From Bacteroidaceae bacterium (GTDB lineage: Bacteria > Bacteroidota > Bacteroidia > Bacteroidales > Bacteroidaceae), in NCBI GenBank assembly GCA_024682395.1, contig JAIKZH010000082.1, forward strand, positions 1 through 37,582: DNA of 37,582 nt, given 5' to 3'. Below, one piece after another: positions 1 through 9,122 of the stretch (position 1 is its first letter; each line of letters starts with the position of its first letter). The notes under the pieces are model-generated. The model saw only the letters and a program-made list of their open reading frames with translations. It did not search any database and was not told the DNA's origin. Position numbers and translations under genes: made by a program.

Positions 1-74
1 GTTATTATGAAGTGATCAAGCACTTCCTTGGGTAGCACCATACGGGCTAACATTAATAAACCTTTGTCTTCCAT
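1..74 (-). CDS. 5' end of a possible transposase N-terminal region (cut by window edge)
   Basis: An open frame starts with ATG at 72-74 and runs off the left edge after 24 codons, reading MEDKGLLMLARMVLPKEVLD and then HFII. The pattern 'LP.EVLDHF' resembles the start of ISAon1-type transposase N-terminal proteins of Bacteroidetes. That is a resemblance from memory over very few residues, so the family is a guess. A TAnnTTTG element (79-86) ends only 4 bp before this ATG, so the true start may be one of the in-frame ATGs at 51-53 or 39-41. Confidence 0.35.
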   Translation of the reverse strand, partial: MEDKGLLMLARMVLPKEVLDHFII

Positions 75-78
75 AGTG

Positions 79-86
79 CAAAGGTA
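79..86 (-). promoter_or_regulatory. Bacteroidetes -7 promoter element (TAccTTTG)
   Basis: The minus strand reads TACCTTTGCAC here, matching the Bacteroidetes -7 consensus TAnnTTTG, with a T-rich TTTT about 20 bp upstream in the -33 place. Transcription would start within a few bases of the ATG at 72-74, giving an almost leaderless message or a later start codon. Confidence 0.45.
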
Positions 87-187
87 ATTCTATTATGGGA
101 AATTTAAAAACTTATCCCTATGAAAAATCTATTGAGCCAATCTTACTGGTTAGGTCTTTGCGAATTGGGTAAAGTATTATATAATAA

Positions 188-228
188 AAAAAGAAACGCT
201 AATCAGACTAAAAAAGTCATCTTAGCGT
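188..228 (-). terminator. Intrinsic terminator behind the initiator tRNA
   Basis: On the minus strand, 16 bases after the tRNA 3' end, ACGCTAA (222-228 read in reverse) pairs with TTAGCGT (196-202). An inner GACT/AGTC pairing extends the stem, and a T-rich tract (TTTCTTTTTTT) follows at 186-195. Its position fits the end of a single-gene tRNA transcript. Confidence 0.75.
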
Positions 229-243
229 ATCCAAGGGTTGGTG

Positions 244-317
244 TTGCGGAGATTGGACTCGAACCAATGACCTCCAGGTTATGAGCCTGGCGAGCTACCA
301 ACTGCTACCACTCCGCG
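244..317 (-). tRNA. Initiator tRNA-fMet (anticodon CAU)
   Basis: The minus strand folds as a tRNA with acceptor CGCGGAG/CTCCGCA, anticodon loop CTCATAA and T arm ATTGG-TTCGAGT-CCAAT. The C1:A72 mismatch in the acceptor stem is the hallmark of bacterial initiator tRNA. The 3' CCA is not encoded, since the sequence after A73 is CAC. Two oddities can be seen. The D stem has one extra U (position 307) between G10 and A11, where the usual pattern is GGAGC. The anticodon stem is CCAGG/CCTGG, so one of the three conserved G:C pairs is A:U. A strong promoter lies upstream and a terminator downstream, so it is transcribed alone. Confidence 0.93.
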
Positions 318-352
318 ATGTTATGTCAATACTTCCTATCTGAAAGCGGATG

Positions 353-383
353 CAAAGGTACGGTTTTTTTCTCAATTAACAAA
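353..383 (-). promoter_or_regulatory. Promoter of tRNA-fMet (TTTG-N19-TAccTTTG)
   Basis: On the minus strand TTTG (380-383) and TACCTTTG (353-360) are separated by exactly 19 bp, the Bacteroidetes sigma-ABfr consensus spacing. The expected start is near base 345, about 28 bp before the tRNA 5' end. It is one of the best matches to the motif in the window. Confidence 0.85.
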
Positions 384-438
384 TTTTTTATTCACTTTTT
401 TTAAGAAATAATGAAAATTTGTCTAAAAAAGGTGGAAA

Positions 439-2883
439 TCAGAACGGATAGCCTACTGCAAAGTGCAATCCTACTCCATCACGCCAAAATTTTGGAATGT
501 TATAATAACCCTTTTTTCCTGTATCATAAGGTGCATGAAGACCTATTCCGACATCAAAACGTAAAACAAGAAAATCTAAGTCATATCTGAAACCAAAACC
601 TGTGCCTAATGCCATACTATCAAAGAATGAAGAATTGCCCAACTCACCATTAGGATGAGATTCGTTTTTACGAAGAAGCCACACATTTCCTACATCAACA
701 AACAAAGCTCCGTATAACTGACTAACCAAAGGGAAACGATATTCTACATTAGCTTCTAATTTCAAATCTCCGGCCTGATCAAGATATGTTCCACGTCCTT
801 CATAATCGTAATACCTACCTGGACCTATACTATGTGCTGCAAAGGCGCGTATATCGTTTGCTCCTCCAACATAAAACAACTCACTATATGGAGCAAATTC
901 ACTATTTCCGTAGCACCACAGAACTCCTGTGAAAACACGTGTTGCAATCAATGATTTATCGGAGAGAGGGAATTTATTTCGTAAATCCACTGATAACTTA
1001 AGAAATTGTGAATATGGGCAACCGAATAGTTTCTTTTCCTTCTCATCCCATTTCTTACCAGCCAAAGACATGATTCCGCTTGTTATATTTCCTGCTTGTT
1101 TAACTGATAGTTCAAGCATGGTGGAGTTCTTTATTCGTGAATACCATGAATTATTATAGACTGCTGTATATTGCATTGCAGGAACAAAATGATTCTGCAA
1201 CCCCACAAGCAATGCTTTGTTATCGGCTGCGATTGAATCAAATCTGGCTGTTGTGTTCTCAAGTTTATTATATGTCAGAGATATAGGTGATACACGATGT
1301 GACCACCATTTTGAAGTACTGAAATTATAATCAACAGATGTGTTAAAAGACAGCAAACGATAATAACCAGAACGATTCAAATGGTTTATATCAAACTTGA
1401 AGGCTGTAGATGTGGCATATTTAAAACGTCGAGAGTTGACTCCTGGGAACACAAGCCAAGGATATGCTACTGATGTTTCTAATCCAGCCTCATACGAATT
1501 AATTTGGTCTTGTCCTTTGATTCTTTGAGTTGATTTGGTCTGCCACTCATATGAGCCTTTCAATTTGATTGAGAATGTCTCACCATGTCCAAAGGCATTT
1601 CGTTTTGAAAGAGTCAATGAAGCATTAGGTCCTACCTGTGAATTACTCTTTTGAGTGATATTAAAGTCCAATTCGGCATCCACCAACTTATCCATTGTGG
1701 CATCTACACGTACATCAAGAGTATCGTTTACACCGGTTGTGTCGCGTGGCGTATAAGTATATTGAATATTTCGGAATATTTTCATGTTCGTCATATTCAT
1801 CAAAGATTCATTAACTTTCTCTTGTGAGAAAAGTTGCTTATGACGGAATCTGAAATTCCTTAATAGCACTCTTCCGCTTATAGGTTTCTTTTCACCCATC
1901 CAACGATATTTAAGATGTCTTAATACCATTGAATCGGTGTATGCAGGAAATAATCTACGTTGGGCACTATTTGCAGAAGTTGAGAATAGACTTCTGTTAG
2001 ATAAACTATCTGGACGAGAATACACATTTGAAGAATCACGTCGGTTCACTCTTGATATTGGGTAATTTCGGTCATTGGCAGCAGTTAGTTGTCTTCGGAT
2101 ATTAATCTCTATATCACCAATATACCATTGACGCTGTGCATGAGCAGGGATATCAGGATCTTGAACTATTAATAACTTAACGCGTTGAGGTGTGTTAACT
2201 GAATCTGCATAGAAATGAATATAATCGGGACGATAATAATAAAAACCATTATTTCTTAATACAGATGTCATTCTGTCTTTCTCGGCCTGAAGATCAGCAA
2301 CACTAAACTGAGCGTCAGGCTTCAAATATGATGCTGTTTGATTGGCATTCAAGATACTATCTTGCAGATAAGGGAAATCACACTTGATTGAATCAAAGAG
2401 ATATGGCTGACCAAGTTTTATATCATATTTTATCTTTGCTTTCTTCGGATTTCTCTGAGGTACTATCTCGTAATTCACACTACCTCGGAAATAGCCATAA
2501 TTCTGTAATAGGTTTTCGGCCACTTGAACACGAGTACGTGGATTTACCATATTCAATGTTATTGGTTTGCTGCCGAAAGTATTGAAAAGCCATTTAGAGA
2601 AACCTGTTTTCTGTTTATCAACAAGTCCGTTATAAATCCATAATCCGATAGGCAAAGGTGTACGCATAGAAGAACTACCCATAAATGAATTATTAGGTTC
2701 ATATGCTAATGCAGCTTCCACTTCTGTCAAAGCCACACTTTCAGCACTTGTACCTTTCTTGTCCTCGACCGAAGTGGATTTTATACCAGTATACAACACC
2801 TCATCTTCTTTCAGTCCACTTGTAGTACTACAAGAAACTAATACACATATAAATATTATAAATAAAGAATATTTTATATTCAT
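439..2883 (-). CDS. tamL: TamL/TamA-type lipidated outer-membrane barrel (BamA superfamily)
   Basis: This 814-aa protein starts with a lipoprotein signal peptide (hydrophobic residues 7-16, then VSC with Cys18 as the lipidation site), which is typical of Bacteroidetes TamL rather than proteobacterial TamA. POTRA-like repeats fill the first half. The C-terminal half is an Omp85 beta-barrel. Its loop-6 motif appears as GGANDIRAF (673-681, equivalent to the VRGF/Y motif), and the chain ends in aromatic-rich strands finishing ...AVGYPF, a BAM-type terminal Phe. It follows tamB with a 14-bp gap, so the two are surely co-transcribed. By family knowledge, the Tam pair spans the periplasm and helps assemble outer-membrane proteins or move phospholipids. 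The role is inferred from the family and the pairing; the barrel assignment is firm. Confidence 0.9.
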   Translation of the reverse strand: MNIKYSLFIIFICVLVSCSTTSGLKEDEVLYTGIKSTSVEDKKGTSAESVALTEVEAALAYEPNNSFMGSSSMRTPLPIGLWIYNGLVDKQKTGFSKWLFNTFGSKPITLNMVNPRTRVQVAENLLQNYGYFRGSVNYEIVPQRNPKKAKIKYDIKLGQPYLFDSIKCDFPYLQDSILNANQTASYLKPDAQFSVADLQAEKDRMTSVLRNNGFYYYRPDYIHFYADSVNTPQRVKLLIVQDPDIPAHAQRQWYIGDIEINIRRQLTAANDRNYPISRVNRRDSSNVYSRPDSLSNRSLFSTSANSAQRRLFPAYTDSMVLRHLKYRWMGEKKPISGRVLLRNFRFRHKQLFSQEKVNESLMNMTNMKIFRNIQYTYTPRDTTGVNDTLDVRVDATMDKLVDAELDFNITQKSNSQVGPNASLTLSKRNAFGHGETFSIKLKGSYEWQTKSTQRIKGQDQINSYEAGLETSVAYPWLVFPGVNSRRFKYATSTAFKFDINHLNRSGYYRLLSFNTSVDYNFSTSKWWSHRVSPISLTYNKLENTTARFDSIAADNKALLVGLQNHFVPAMQYTAVYNNSWYSRIKNSTMLELSVKQAGNITSGIMSLAGKKWDEKEKKLFGCPYSQFLKLSVDLRNKFPLSDKSLIATRVFTGVLWCYGNSEFAPYSELFYVGGANDIRAFAAHSIGPGRYYDYEGRGTYLDQAGDLKLEANVEYRFPLVSQLYGALFVDVGNVWLLRKNESHPNGELGNSSFFDSMALGTGFGFRYDLDFLVLRFDVGIGLHAPYDTGKKGYYNIPKFWRDGVGLHFAVGYPF

Positions 2884-2897
2884 ATTACCATTTAATT

Positions 2898-5800
2898 CTA
2901 TTTTGATTGAGAATCATCTTTCTTCTTTTTCTTCCATATAATCAGGTCGGAGAATTTATCTACCTTCTTACGGAGCAATACACCTGCTCCATTCTCCGTA
3001 ATCTCACCTTCAACAAGATTATCATAATTCTTATCGTGGAATAATCTTATGTATTGTGTACCACCTTTATCAAGTCGCCATTCCAAACTAACATCATCGA
3101 TATAAGCGCCTGATGGTTGGTTATTATTTGCGCCAGTGCTCACCTTTCCTCCGATTATTACATTAAGACGATCACTAAAGAATCGTTTTGAGAACTTAAA
3201 TGAATAATCCGTACGAGTTGAGCCATCTTCACTTCTATTCTGCTCTAAACCAAGTGACATATCTACTTTAAGAGCCGAATTGACAGCTTTTCCTGCAATG
3301 CTATTGATTTCTGTTTGCAAGAACTGATTAAGAGCATTAGATGCTGTGAAACCTGAAGAGTTATTTGATGACAGATACATTCCTGTTGCCAACATAGCTA
3401 CAGCAAGCTTATTTTTTTCCTCTGCAGTCATACTTGCAAGTTCGTTCTGAACAGACAAATCCTCTGGTGCATCAATGGTGAACTCAAGTCCCATATCATT
3501 CAATGTGTTAGTTATTCTCAGACCTGTATTGAACAATACAGAACGACTGGAACCATCATCATTACCCACACTTGCTTTTTGAGTCTCTGTTGCCTCGATA
3601 TTTAGGATTGGATTGCTTGCATCGCCTGTAAACTCGATATAACTACCTTTCTTAATTGTAAATGTCTTCAACGGAATTACTGGTAACGTGTACTTCATTT
3701 CTCCCTCATTGATAGTATAACGTCCCAACATATTGAATACACCTTCAGGAGTATAGTTAATGCGGATTGTTCCCCCACCCTGTACATTTACATAACTTTG
3801 TCCATCGGCACTGAATTCACAATTCATCTTGGCACCATCTTCAACTTCCAATGTCAACTGTAAGTCGATACCCATATACTTACGAGGTTCACGTTTTGCG
3901 ACATCAGGTGGAGCAGAGAAATCAACAAATGTGACAATATCATCCAATCTGTAATCCACAGTTAAAGGAGTATTTGTCATTATATAAGTCATATCTGTTG
4001 AATTCAACACATTCACAAGACCTCTTATCTTCAGATCATGAAGCGTTCCGTTTACTCGGGCAAAGAAATCGCCGTAAAGAGTTCCGAATAAGGCAGACTT
4101 ATGGGTTCTTGGCGCATCAAATACAGCAAAATTCTTGCCATAAAGACTGAGATTCATCTTCATATTATCCAAATCAGAGAAATCCACAAATCCATTTATT
4201 GTTAATGGTTTATCATGAGCGCCATATATGTTAATTCCATTAAATCTTAACAAACTATTACTAAATGTGATTGGTTCATTACCTAATCGCAAATCGAAGG
4301 AATAGATATCACTATACACATGAACATCGTCAGGATAAATATTTCCATTGAATATTAATGAATCTAATGGTCCTTTCACATTAATCAATCCATCAATCAC
4401 ACCCTCAAAAGCACAAATATTATCAGGAATGAAAGGATCTGCTAAAGATACTGGCAATTGTTCCAAGATAACGGACATATCCAATTTGTTATTTCCGTCA
4501 ACATTATATGTTCCGGCAACTTTTGCTACAGAATATTCATTTTGGAACAACACAGCATTTATATCATGACCTGAATCACCGATAGGATGATATCTGAACA
4601 TTGTCATAATATTTCCCATTGGCACACCCTCATAAGTAAAATCGTCTGCACTGACAAGTCCTTCCACTGAATAATTATCCTCGGTGGCTATATAATCCGC
4701 ACTAAGACTGAGATTTCCTGTCATACGTGGGACAAAAGGCAAAACTGTAAGCAATTGTTTTAAATCCACATTATTTATGACCGCATTTATATTCTGTAAT
4801 TGCGTATCATCAGGGTTTGCTTTCAATGATATCGTACAACTATCCGATGTTGATTGCATAAACACATCGGCAAACATACGATTTTTCTTATGCAAATGGA
4901 TATAACTCTCAGGACTTACTGTAAATTCTCTGTATGCAATAATAAGTTTTTCAGGGAACAATGTCATACGTAACACACTATCCTCTCCTATAACTCCTCT
5001 AAATCCTAAATCAAGTCCTTTTTCATGGTTCTCATCAAAGAACGAAAGACGCACATCGGCTTTGTTAGGTTCGATATGTCCATCCACGTAAGCTGAGAAC
5101 GCAGGAAAGAGTTCTTGTTCACTACATGTTATACCTGAGTTGAATGATATATATGTGGAATCTTGCTGAAGATTAAAGAATATAGTATCTACACTCATCG
5201 AATCAGTCTTAAAAGCATACACATGAGCATCTCCTCGCAAACCGAATTCTTTTGAAGTCTGCAGATTTGCAGAGATTTCGTTATATTCATATCCTTTGAG
5301 TGCGATAAACTTGCTAATTGGATTATCATTACCTATTTTAGCATAAAGCGTTGCTTCTGGCATCATAGACTTAATCTGGTCTAGATTCAAGTCACGATCT
5401 TTCAATTGCTGTCCTAATGTTTTTCCTACTAATGAATACTTATCAATTAACTTAAAGAGATTATTAGGAGAATACATATTCAAGACGAAATCTCCGGTTT
5501 TGGCAGAGATGGCGGTTGAATCAACAGTACTCATTGCATATAAATCGAACAAATCGGTAACCAGACTATCTTTCTCGTTCATTGTAATCTGTACCCCTTG
5601 TATATTCATATCCACTAAGAACAAATCATAGTAATTACTACTGAAATTCAATGTTCCATGTGTGGCGGTTGCTGTTAAAGGATCTGCACTAAATCCCAAT
5701 GCTTTTATATCGGCATATGGCAAATCAATTACCGCATTTGCGGCTATATTCTTGCCTGTCATGGTGCCATCAATATCAAAATGACCAATAAGTCGAGGAT

Positions 5801-7580
5801 CTGAAGTATCTATATTCGCGCCAAGATGATGATTCTTTAACGATAAGGCTGCTTGTGTTTTAGTGAGATAGTATTGTCCATATGAAGCATGGGCCAGATT
5901 CAATTTTGCATTAGTATAGCATAATGGGGAATTAAAATCGAATCCCTTGCCTTTAGCATATACATGACCTGTAATTTTTGTTGTTTCAGGAAGTGGGACA
6001 AAACTGTTGACCAAGAAATTCTTAGCATCCAAATCGATCATGTAATATTCAGAGTTTGTGTCATAATCTGCAATTATTCTTGCAGCAGAACCTCCGGCTC
6101 TCAACATTGCATTGGCTTTAATCACACCACGACGCATTGACATATCGGCATTGAGAGACACTCCTCGAGGTATATTAAAACTATTGCGAACATCCGCAGG
6201 CATAAAACTCTTTACAAATGCAAGATTTTGGCCTGTAGCATCAATATGAACATCAAAATCCATATTTCCGTCAGCACTCATCAAATTTGAAAAACTTCCG
6301 CTTGTGGAGATATTGAATGCACCTGGCATTTGTGCCGTCAAATGATTTATATACAAGTTCTGCATATTTCCTGTTGCATCAATATCAAGTGTCATGGATT
6401 GATTTGGCCATGATTTATCAAACTGACTTGTGAAATCGTTGGTAAATTGCATTATATCTGATTTACCGACTGTACCTTGCGCAGAGATTGTGAATACTCC
6501 TGGGTCTTTTTCATCCCACGCATTCATATCCATCTGCATATTCAGATGTAAATCGCTTTCGGGTGTTTTCAAATAAAAATCATCAAGATAGAGAGCTTTA
6601 TTGTCCATGCGATAGGTGCCCTTTGCATTATCTACACAAAGACCACTCCTATCATTTGCCGATAGTTTATTTATACCCACATAAAGATCGCCCGAAGACA
6701 AATACGATAGTGAATCAATCTCCAGATTCACATTTGACATGTTTATGTGATTAGGGTTAAAGCCTTTGATTTCTTTCTTTGTCAAGTTATCCAACGAGAA
6801 ATCTACTTTCGCAGCCTCACCAACATCCCATCCGATATAACTATCAGACACAGTAAGGTCATTAACGAAATAATCTCCGTTCTCTAAATTCAAACGGGTT
6901 GATAATACAGCTTTATCAAAATGAGTAGTAACTGACATTGAGTCTTGACTTGGCGACAGATTCAGTTGCAAAGCCACATCATCCATAGCCACATGCTTCA
7001 TGTCTATAACTCTCAGAAATACTGGTTCTTCTTCGGTTGTATCCTCTGGAACACTATCTGCAAGGGTTAATATCAAATTAGAATTTGATAATGATAAATT
7101 AGGGATTGTGGCACTACCCTCTTTATAAAGCATTGATATGTTATCAGAATGCAAATCACCCACATGACCTTGTATCATCAATGCGTCAATCAAATCAAGG
7201 GTATTTACATGGGTGTTCTTCAACGAAACTTCATCAACCTGTAATTCTCCTGAGAACAAAGGCAATACACTTACGTTAAGCAGCAACTCTTCACAATTCA
7301 ACACTGTATCAGCTGGAAGTTCCTTTCCATTAAACACTGAAACATCATCCTTAATGGCAACAACACCGCCTAAACTCAAATCTAAAGGAAATTTCAGTAG
7401 CACACAATCTACGGTTACACGCATGCCCATCTCTTCTGACAACTTTTCCGCAGCTATATCAACTGCCCATTTCTGAACAAGGGGAATGTATAAAGCAATA
7501 AACAACAAAAGCACCAGTATTATCGGTGCCAATACCACCCACAAAAGTGCATGTATAATTCTTTTTATTGTTTTATTCAT
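2898..7580 (-). CDS. tamB: TamB/AsmA-like inner-membrane-anchored periplasmic bridge protein (DUF490)
   Basis: This 1560-aa protein has a short basic N-terminus and one transmembrane helix (about residues 9-32). A very long run of beta-rich, weakly repetitive sequence follows, as in AsmA-like lipid-transfer proteins. The C-terminal DUF490 domain is recognisable, with a conserved stretch ending in LAVAMLATGMYL (about 1392-1403). Known TamB proteins form a hydrophobic groove crossing the periplasm and dock on a TamA-type barrel. The gene directly upstream of tamL and only 14 bp from it supports this pairing. The start at 7578-7580 fits the transmembrane helix. A TAacTTTG element lies 70 bp upstream, so the pair probably has its own promoter. 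Confidence 0.92.
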   Translation of the reverse strand: MNKTIKRIIHALLWVVLAPIILVLLLFIALYIPLVQKWAVDIAAEKLSEEMGMRVTVDCVLLKFPLDLSLGGVVAIKDDVSVFNGKELPADTVLNCEELLLNVSVLPLFSGELQVDEVSLKNTHVNTLDLIDALMIQGHVGDLHSDNISMLYKEGSATIPNLSLSNSNLILTLADSVPEDTTEEEPVFLRVIDMKHVAMDDVALQLNLSPSQDSMSVTTHFDKAVLSTRLNLENGDYFVNDLTVSDSYIGWDVGEAAKVDFSLDNLTKKEIKGFNPNHINMSNVNLEIDSLSYLSSGDLYVGINKLSANDRSGLCVDNAKGTYRMDNKALYLDDFYLKTPESDLHLNMQMDMNAWDEKDPGVFTISAQGTVGKSDIMQFTNDFTSQFDKSWPNQSMTLDIDATGNMQNLYINHLTAQMPGAFNISTSGSFSNLMSADGNMDFDVHIDATGQNLAFVKSFMPADVRNSFNIPRGVSLNADMSMRRGVIKANAMLRAGGSAARIIADYDTNSEYYMIDLDAKNFLVNSFVPLPETTKITGHVYAKGKGFDFNSPLCYTNAKLNLAHASYGQYYLTKTQAALSLKNHHLGANIDTSDPRLIGHFDIDGTMTGKNIAANAVIDLPYADIKALGFSADPLTATATHGTLNFSSNYYDLFLVDMNIQGVQITMNEKDSLVTDLFDLYAMSTVDSTAISAKTGDFVLNMYSPNNLFKLIDKYSLVGKTLGQQLKDRDLNLDQIKSMMPEATLYAKIGNDNPISKFIALKGYEYNEISANLQTSKEFGLRGDAHVYAFKTDSMSVDTIFFNLQQDSTYISFNSGITCSEQELFPAFSAYVDGHIEPNKADVRLSFFDENHEKGLDLGFRGVIGEDSVLRMTLFPEKLIIAYREFTVSPESYIHLHKKNRMFADVFMQSTSDSCTISLKANPDDTQLQNINAVINNVDLKQLLTVLPFVPRMTGNLSLSADYIATEDNYSVEGLVSADDFTYEGVPMGNIMTMFRYHPIGDSGHDINAVLFQNEYSVAKVAGTYNVDGNNKLDMSVILEQLPVSLADPFIPDNICAFEGVIDGLINVKGPLDSLIFNGNIYPDDVHVYSDIYSFDLRLGNEPITFSNSLLRFNGINIYGAHDKPLTINGFVDFSDLDNMKMNLSLYGKNFAVFDAPRTHKSALFGTLYGDFFARVNGTLHDLKIRGLVNVLNSTDMTYIMTNTPLTVDYRLDDIVTFVDFSAPPDVAKREPRKYMGIDLQLTLEVEDGAKMNCEFSADGQSYVNVQGGGTIRINYTPEGVFNMLGRYTINEGEMKYTLPVIPLKTFTIKKGSYIEFTGDASNPILNIEATETQKASVGNDDGSSRSVLFNTGLRITNTLNDMGLEFTIDAPEDLSVQNELASMTAEEKNKLAVAMLATGMYLSSNNSSGFTASNALNQFLQTEINSIAGKAVNSALKVDMSLGLEQNRSEDGSTRTDYSFKFSKRFFSDRLNVIIGGKVSTGANNNQPSGAYIDDVSLEWRLDKGGTQYIRLFHDKNYDNLVEGEITENGAGVLLRKKVDKFSDLIIWKKKKKDDSQSK

Positions 7581-7650
7581 TCAAAAACGTTCAAACCCAA
7601 TACATAGATTAGATTTGGTGCATATTAATTCAATAATGCATTATTATTGG

Positions 7651-7658
7651 CAAAGTTA
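7651..7658 (-). promoter_or_regulatory. Probable -7 element for tamB-tamL (TAacTTTG)
   Basis: The minus strand reads TAACTTTG, matching TAnnTTTG, 70 bp before the tamB ATG. The nearest TTTG (7682-7685) is 23 bp away, longer than the usual 19-21, so strength is uncertain. Confidence 0.45.
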
Positions 7659-7682
7659 CATTTTTTGATTTAAACCACCAAC

Positions 7683-7699
7683 AAAAAACGTAGTTTTTT
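7683..7699 (-). terminator. Weak A/T hairpin behind the tonB-like gene
   Basis: AAAAAAC and GTTTTTT form a 7-bp stem around a 3-base loop about 50 bp after the tonB-like stop codon. Only one pair is G:C, and the T-run forms part of the stem, so this is at best a weak terminator. It could work in either direction. Confidence 0.3.
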
Positions 7700-7746
7700 A
7701 ATTTATACGATTACAAGTAGCTATAAATAGTATTGCGCAACATAAA

Positions 7747-8706
7747 TTATCGTTGCTTAAAGACATAGGTAATAGTACCATTTTCGTTAGATTCACCTGT
7801 ACTAAACGAAGAATTGCGTGCGGCTTTTAAAGCGGCTGATTGCAAAGCGGCTGATGTTGTTGTAAAACTCTTGATATTGGCTGAAATTACTTTTCCTTGA
7901 GCATTCACTATAATAGCCACAACTATCTGTCCTTCACTTGTTGGATCATCATATGTAGGCTTCACCAACACCTTCACTGTTCTTGTACCAACATTTGCTG
8001 AGGCATTACCAGAGCCACCAACACCATGAACATTACCAGTATTACTATTTCCAGTGGTACTACCTTGATTTCCTGCATTTTGACCATTTCCACTATCACC
8101 AGTTTTTCCTCCTTTTCCGAAGGCTCCAGACACACGACTATTAACAGCGGCCTGACGCTGTTTCTTTTCCTCTTCTGCCTTTTGTTTCGCCTCCATCTCG
8201 GCTTTCAATTTGGCGTCTGCTTCTGCCTTGGCCTTTGCTTTCGCTTCAGCCTCAGCCTTCAATTTTGCTTCCTTTTCTGCTTTTGCCTCTGCTAAGCGTT
8301 TGGCTTCTTGTGCGGCTTTTAATTTTGATTCTTTATCTGCTTGCGACTTCACATCTGTCGGTGTATCGCTCTTAACTTTCTTTTTATAGACAGATGGTTC
8401 GTTTTCTTGTGTGATTTGTGGTTTAGCCACTGCTTCAGAAGGTTCCGACACCGATTCCTGTTCTTGTGAAGAATTGCTTTCAGGTGTGTTAATATCTTCA
8501 TTATCATCCGATGAAGATTTATCAGGGATTCCATCGCCTTCTTCACCTGCGGCATCATCCACATTACCAAGAAGAACAGGCACACCATCATTCATCTCGT
8601 TTTGATCCACGAGATGCATGGTTACCAACATCATCAGTATCAATACCATAACATGTACAAATACTGTGACTAAGGTTGATATTGTACGGCGTTTTTTATC
8701 TGTCAT
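7747..8706 (-). CDS. tonB: TonB/TolA-like energy transducer
   Basis: This 319-aa protein has a basic cytoplasmic start (MTDKKRR) and one membrane anchor (about 10-30). The anchor has Thr14 and His18 at the four-residue spacing of the functional S...H motif of TonB and TolA. An acidic Ser/Glu-rich stretch (about 50-100) follows, then a long Lys/Ala/Glu helix (about 120-185), a Gly/Asn-rich flexible segment (about 195-240) and a TonB-type C-terminal domain (about 243-319). It is the third gene of exbB-exbD-tonB and starts one base after exbD ends. It should couple the proton motive force to an outer-membrane partner. The long Ala/Lys helix is typical of TolA rather than TonB, so a Tol-Pal-like role in envelope constriction is an alternative. 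Confidence 0.85.
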   Translation of the reverse strand: MTDKKRRTISTLVTVFVHVMVLILMMLVTMHLVDQNEMNDGVPVLLGNVDDAAGEEGDGIPDKSSSDDNEDINTPESNSSQEQESVSEPSEAVAKPQITQENEPSVYKKKVKSDTPTDVKSQADKESKLKAAQEAKRLAEAKAEKEAKLKAEAEAKAKAKAEADAKLKAEMEAKQKAEEEKKQRQAAVNSRVSGAFGKGGKTGDSGNGQNAGNQGSTTGNSNTGNVHGVGGSGNASANVGTRTVKVLVKPTYDDPTSEGQIVVAIIVNAQGKVISANIKSFTTTSAALQSAALKAARNSSFSTGESNENGTITYVFKQR

Positions 8707-9120
8707 TTATTTTTCTGGCGGACGAGTAGCAAGAACCATTTTGAAATGATTCTCATTGGCTACATTCAAAACTTCAACAATATTTTTATACGGAACAGAT
8801 TCGTCAGCATATAATGAAACAAACAACTCGGTAGAATCGTTTTGAGCCTTTTTTAACCTTGAAGGCAATTCTTTAAGCGAAACTGGTTGTTCCTTTTCAT
8901 TTCCCAATGCATAAAACATATTCAAATCCTTGTCGATAACAACATGGGATACAGCCTTTACCGTTGTTTGTTTTTTACTCTGCGGTAAAAGCACTTTTAT
9001 TGCATTAGGAGACACCATAGTACTTGTTATCATAAAGAAAATCAACAACAAGAATATGATGTCAGTCATAGACGACATACTGAAAGTCGGAGATATTTTT
9101 GTTCTGCGTTTAATAGACAT
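8707..9120 (-). CDS. exbD: ExbD/TolR family proton-channel subunit
   Basis: This 137-aa protein has the ExbD layout: a short cytoplasmic start, one transmembrane helix (about 19-35, MTDIIFLLLIFFMITS) and a periplasmic domain. Asp20 at the start of the helix corresponds to the essential proton-carrying Asp of ExbD (D25) and TolR (D23). It lies 2 bp after exbB and abuts the tonB-like gene. With ExbB it forms the inner-membrane motor that energises the TonB/TolA-like protein. Confidence 0.93.
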   Translation of the reverse strand: MSIKRRTKISPTFSMSSMTDIIFLLLIFFMITSTMVSPNAIKVLLPQSKKQTTVKAVSHVVIDKDLNMFYALGNEKEQPVSLKELPSRLKKAQNDSTELFVSLYADESVPYKNIVEVLNVANENHFKMVLATRPPEK

Positions 9121-9122
9121 AT

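Noticed and set aside
8026-8295. Plus-strand open frame opposite the tonB-like gene
   Set aside because: It is rich in Phe/Leu/Cys because it is the complement of the Lys/Ala/Glu helix of the TonB-like protein. It has no start context or family pattern.
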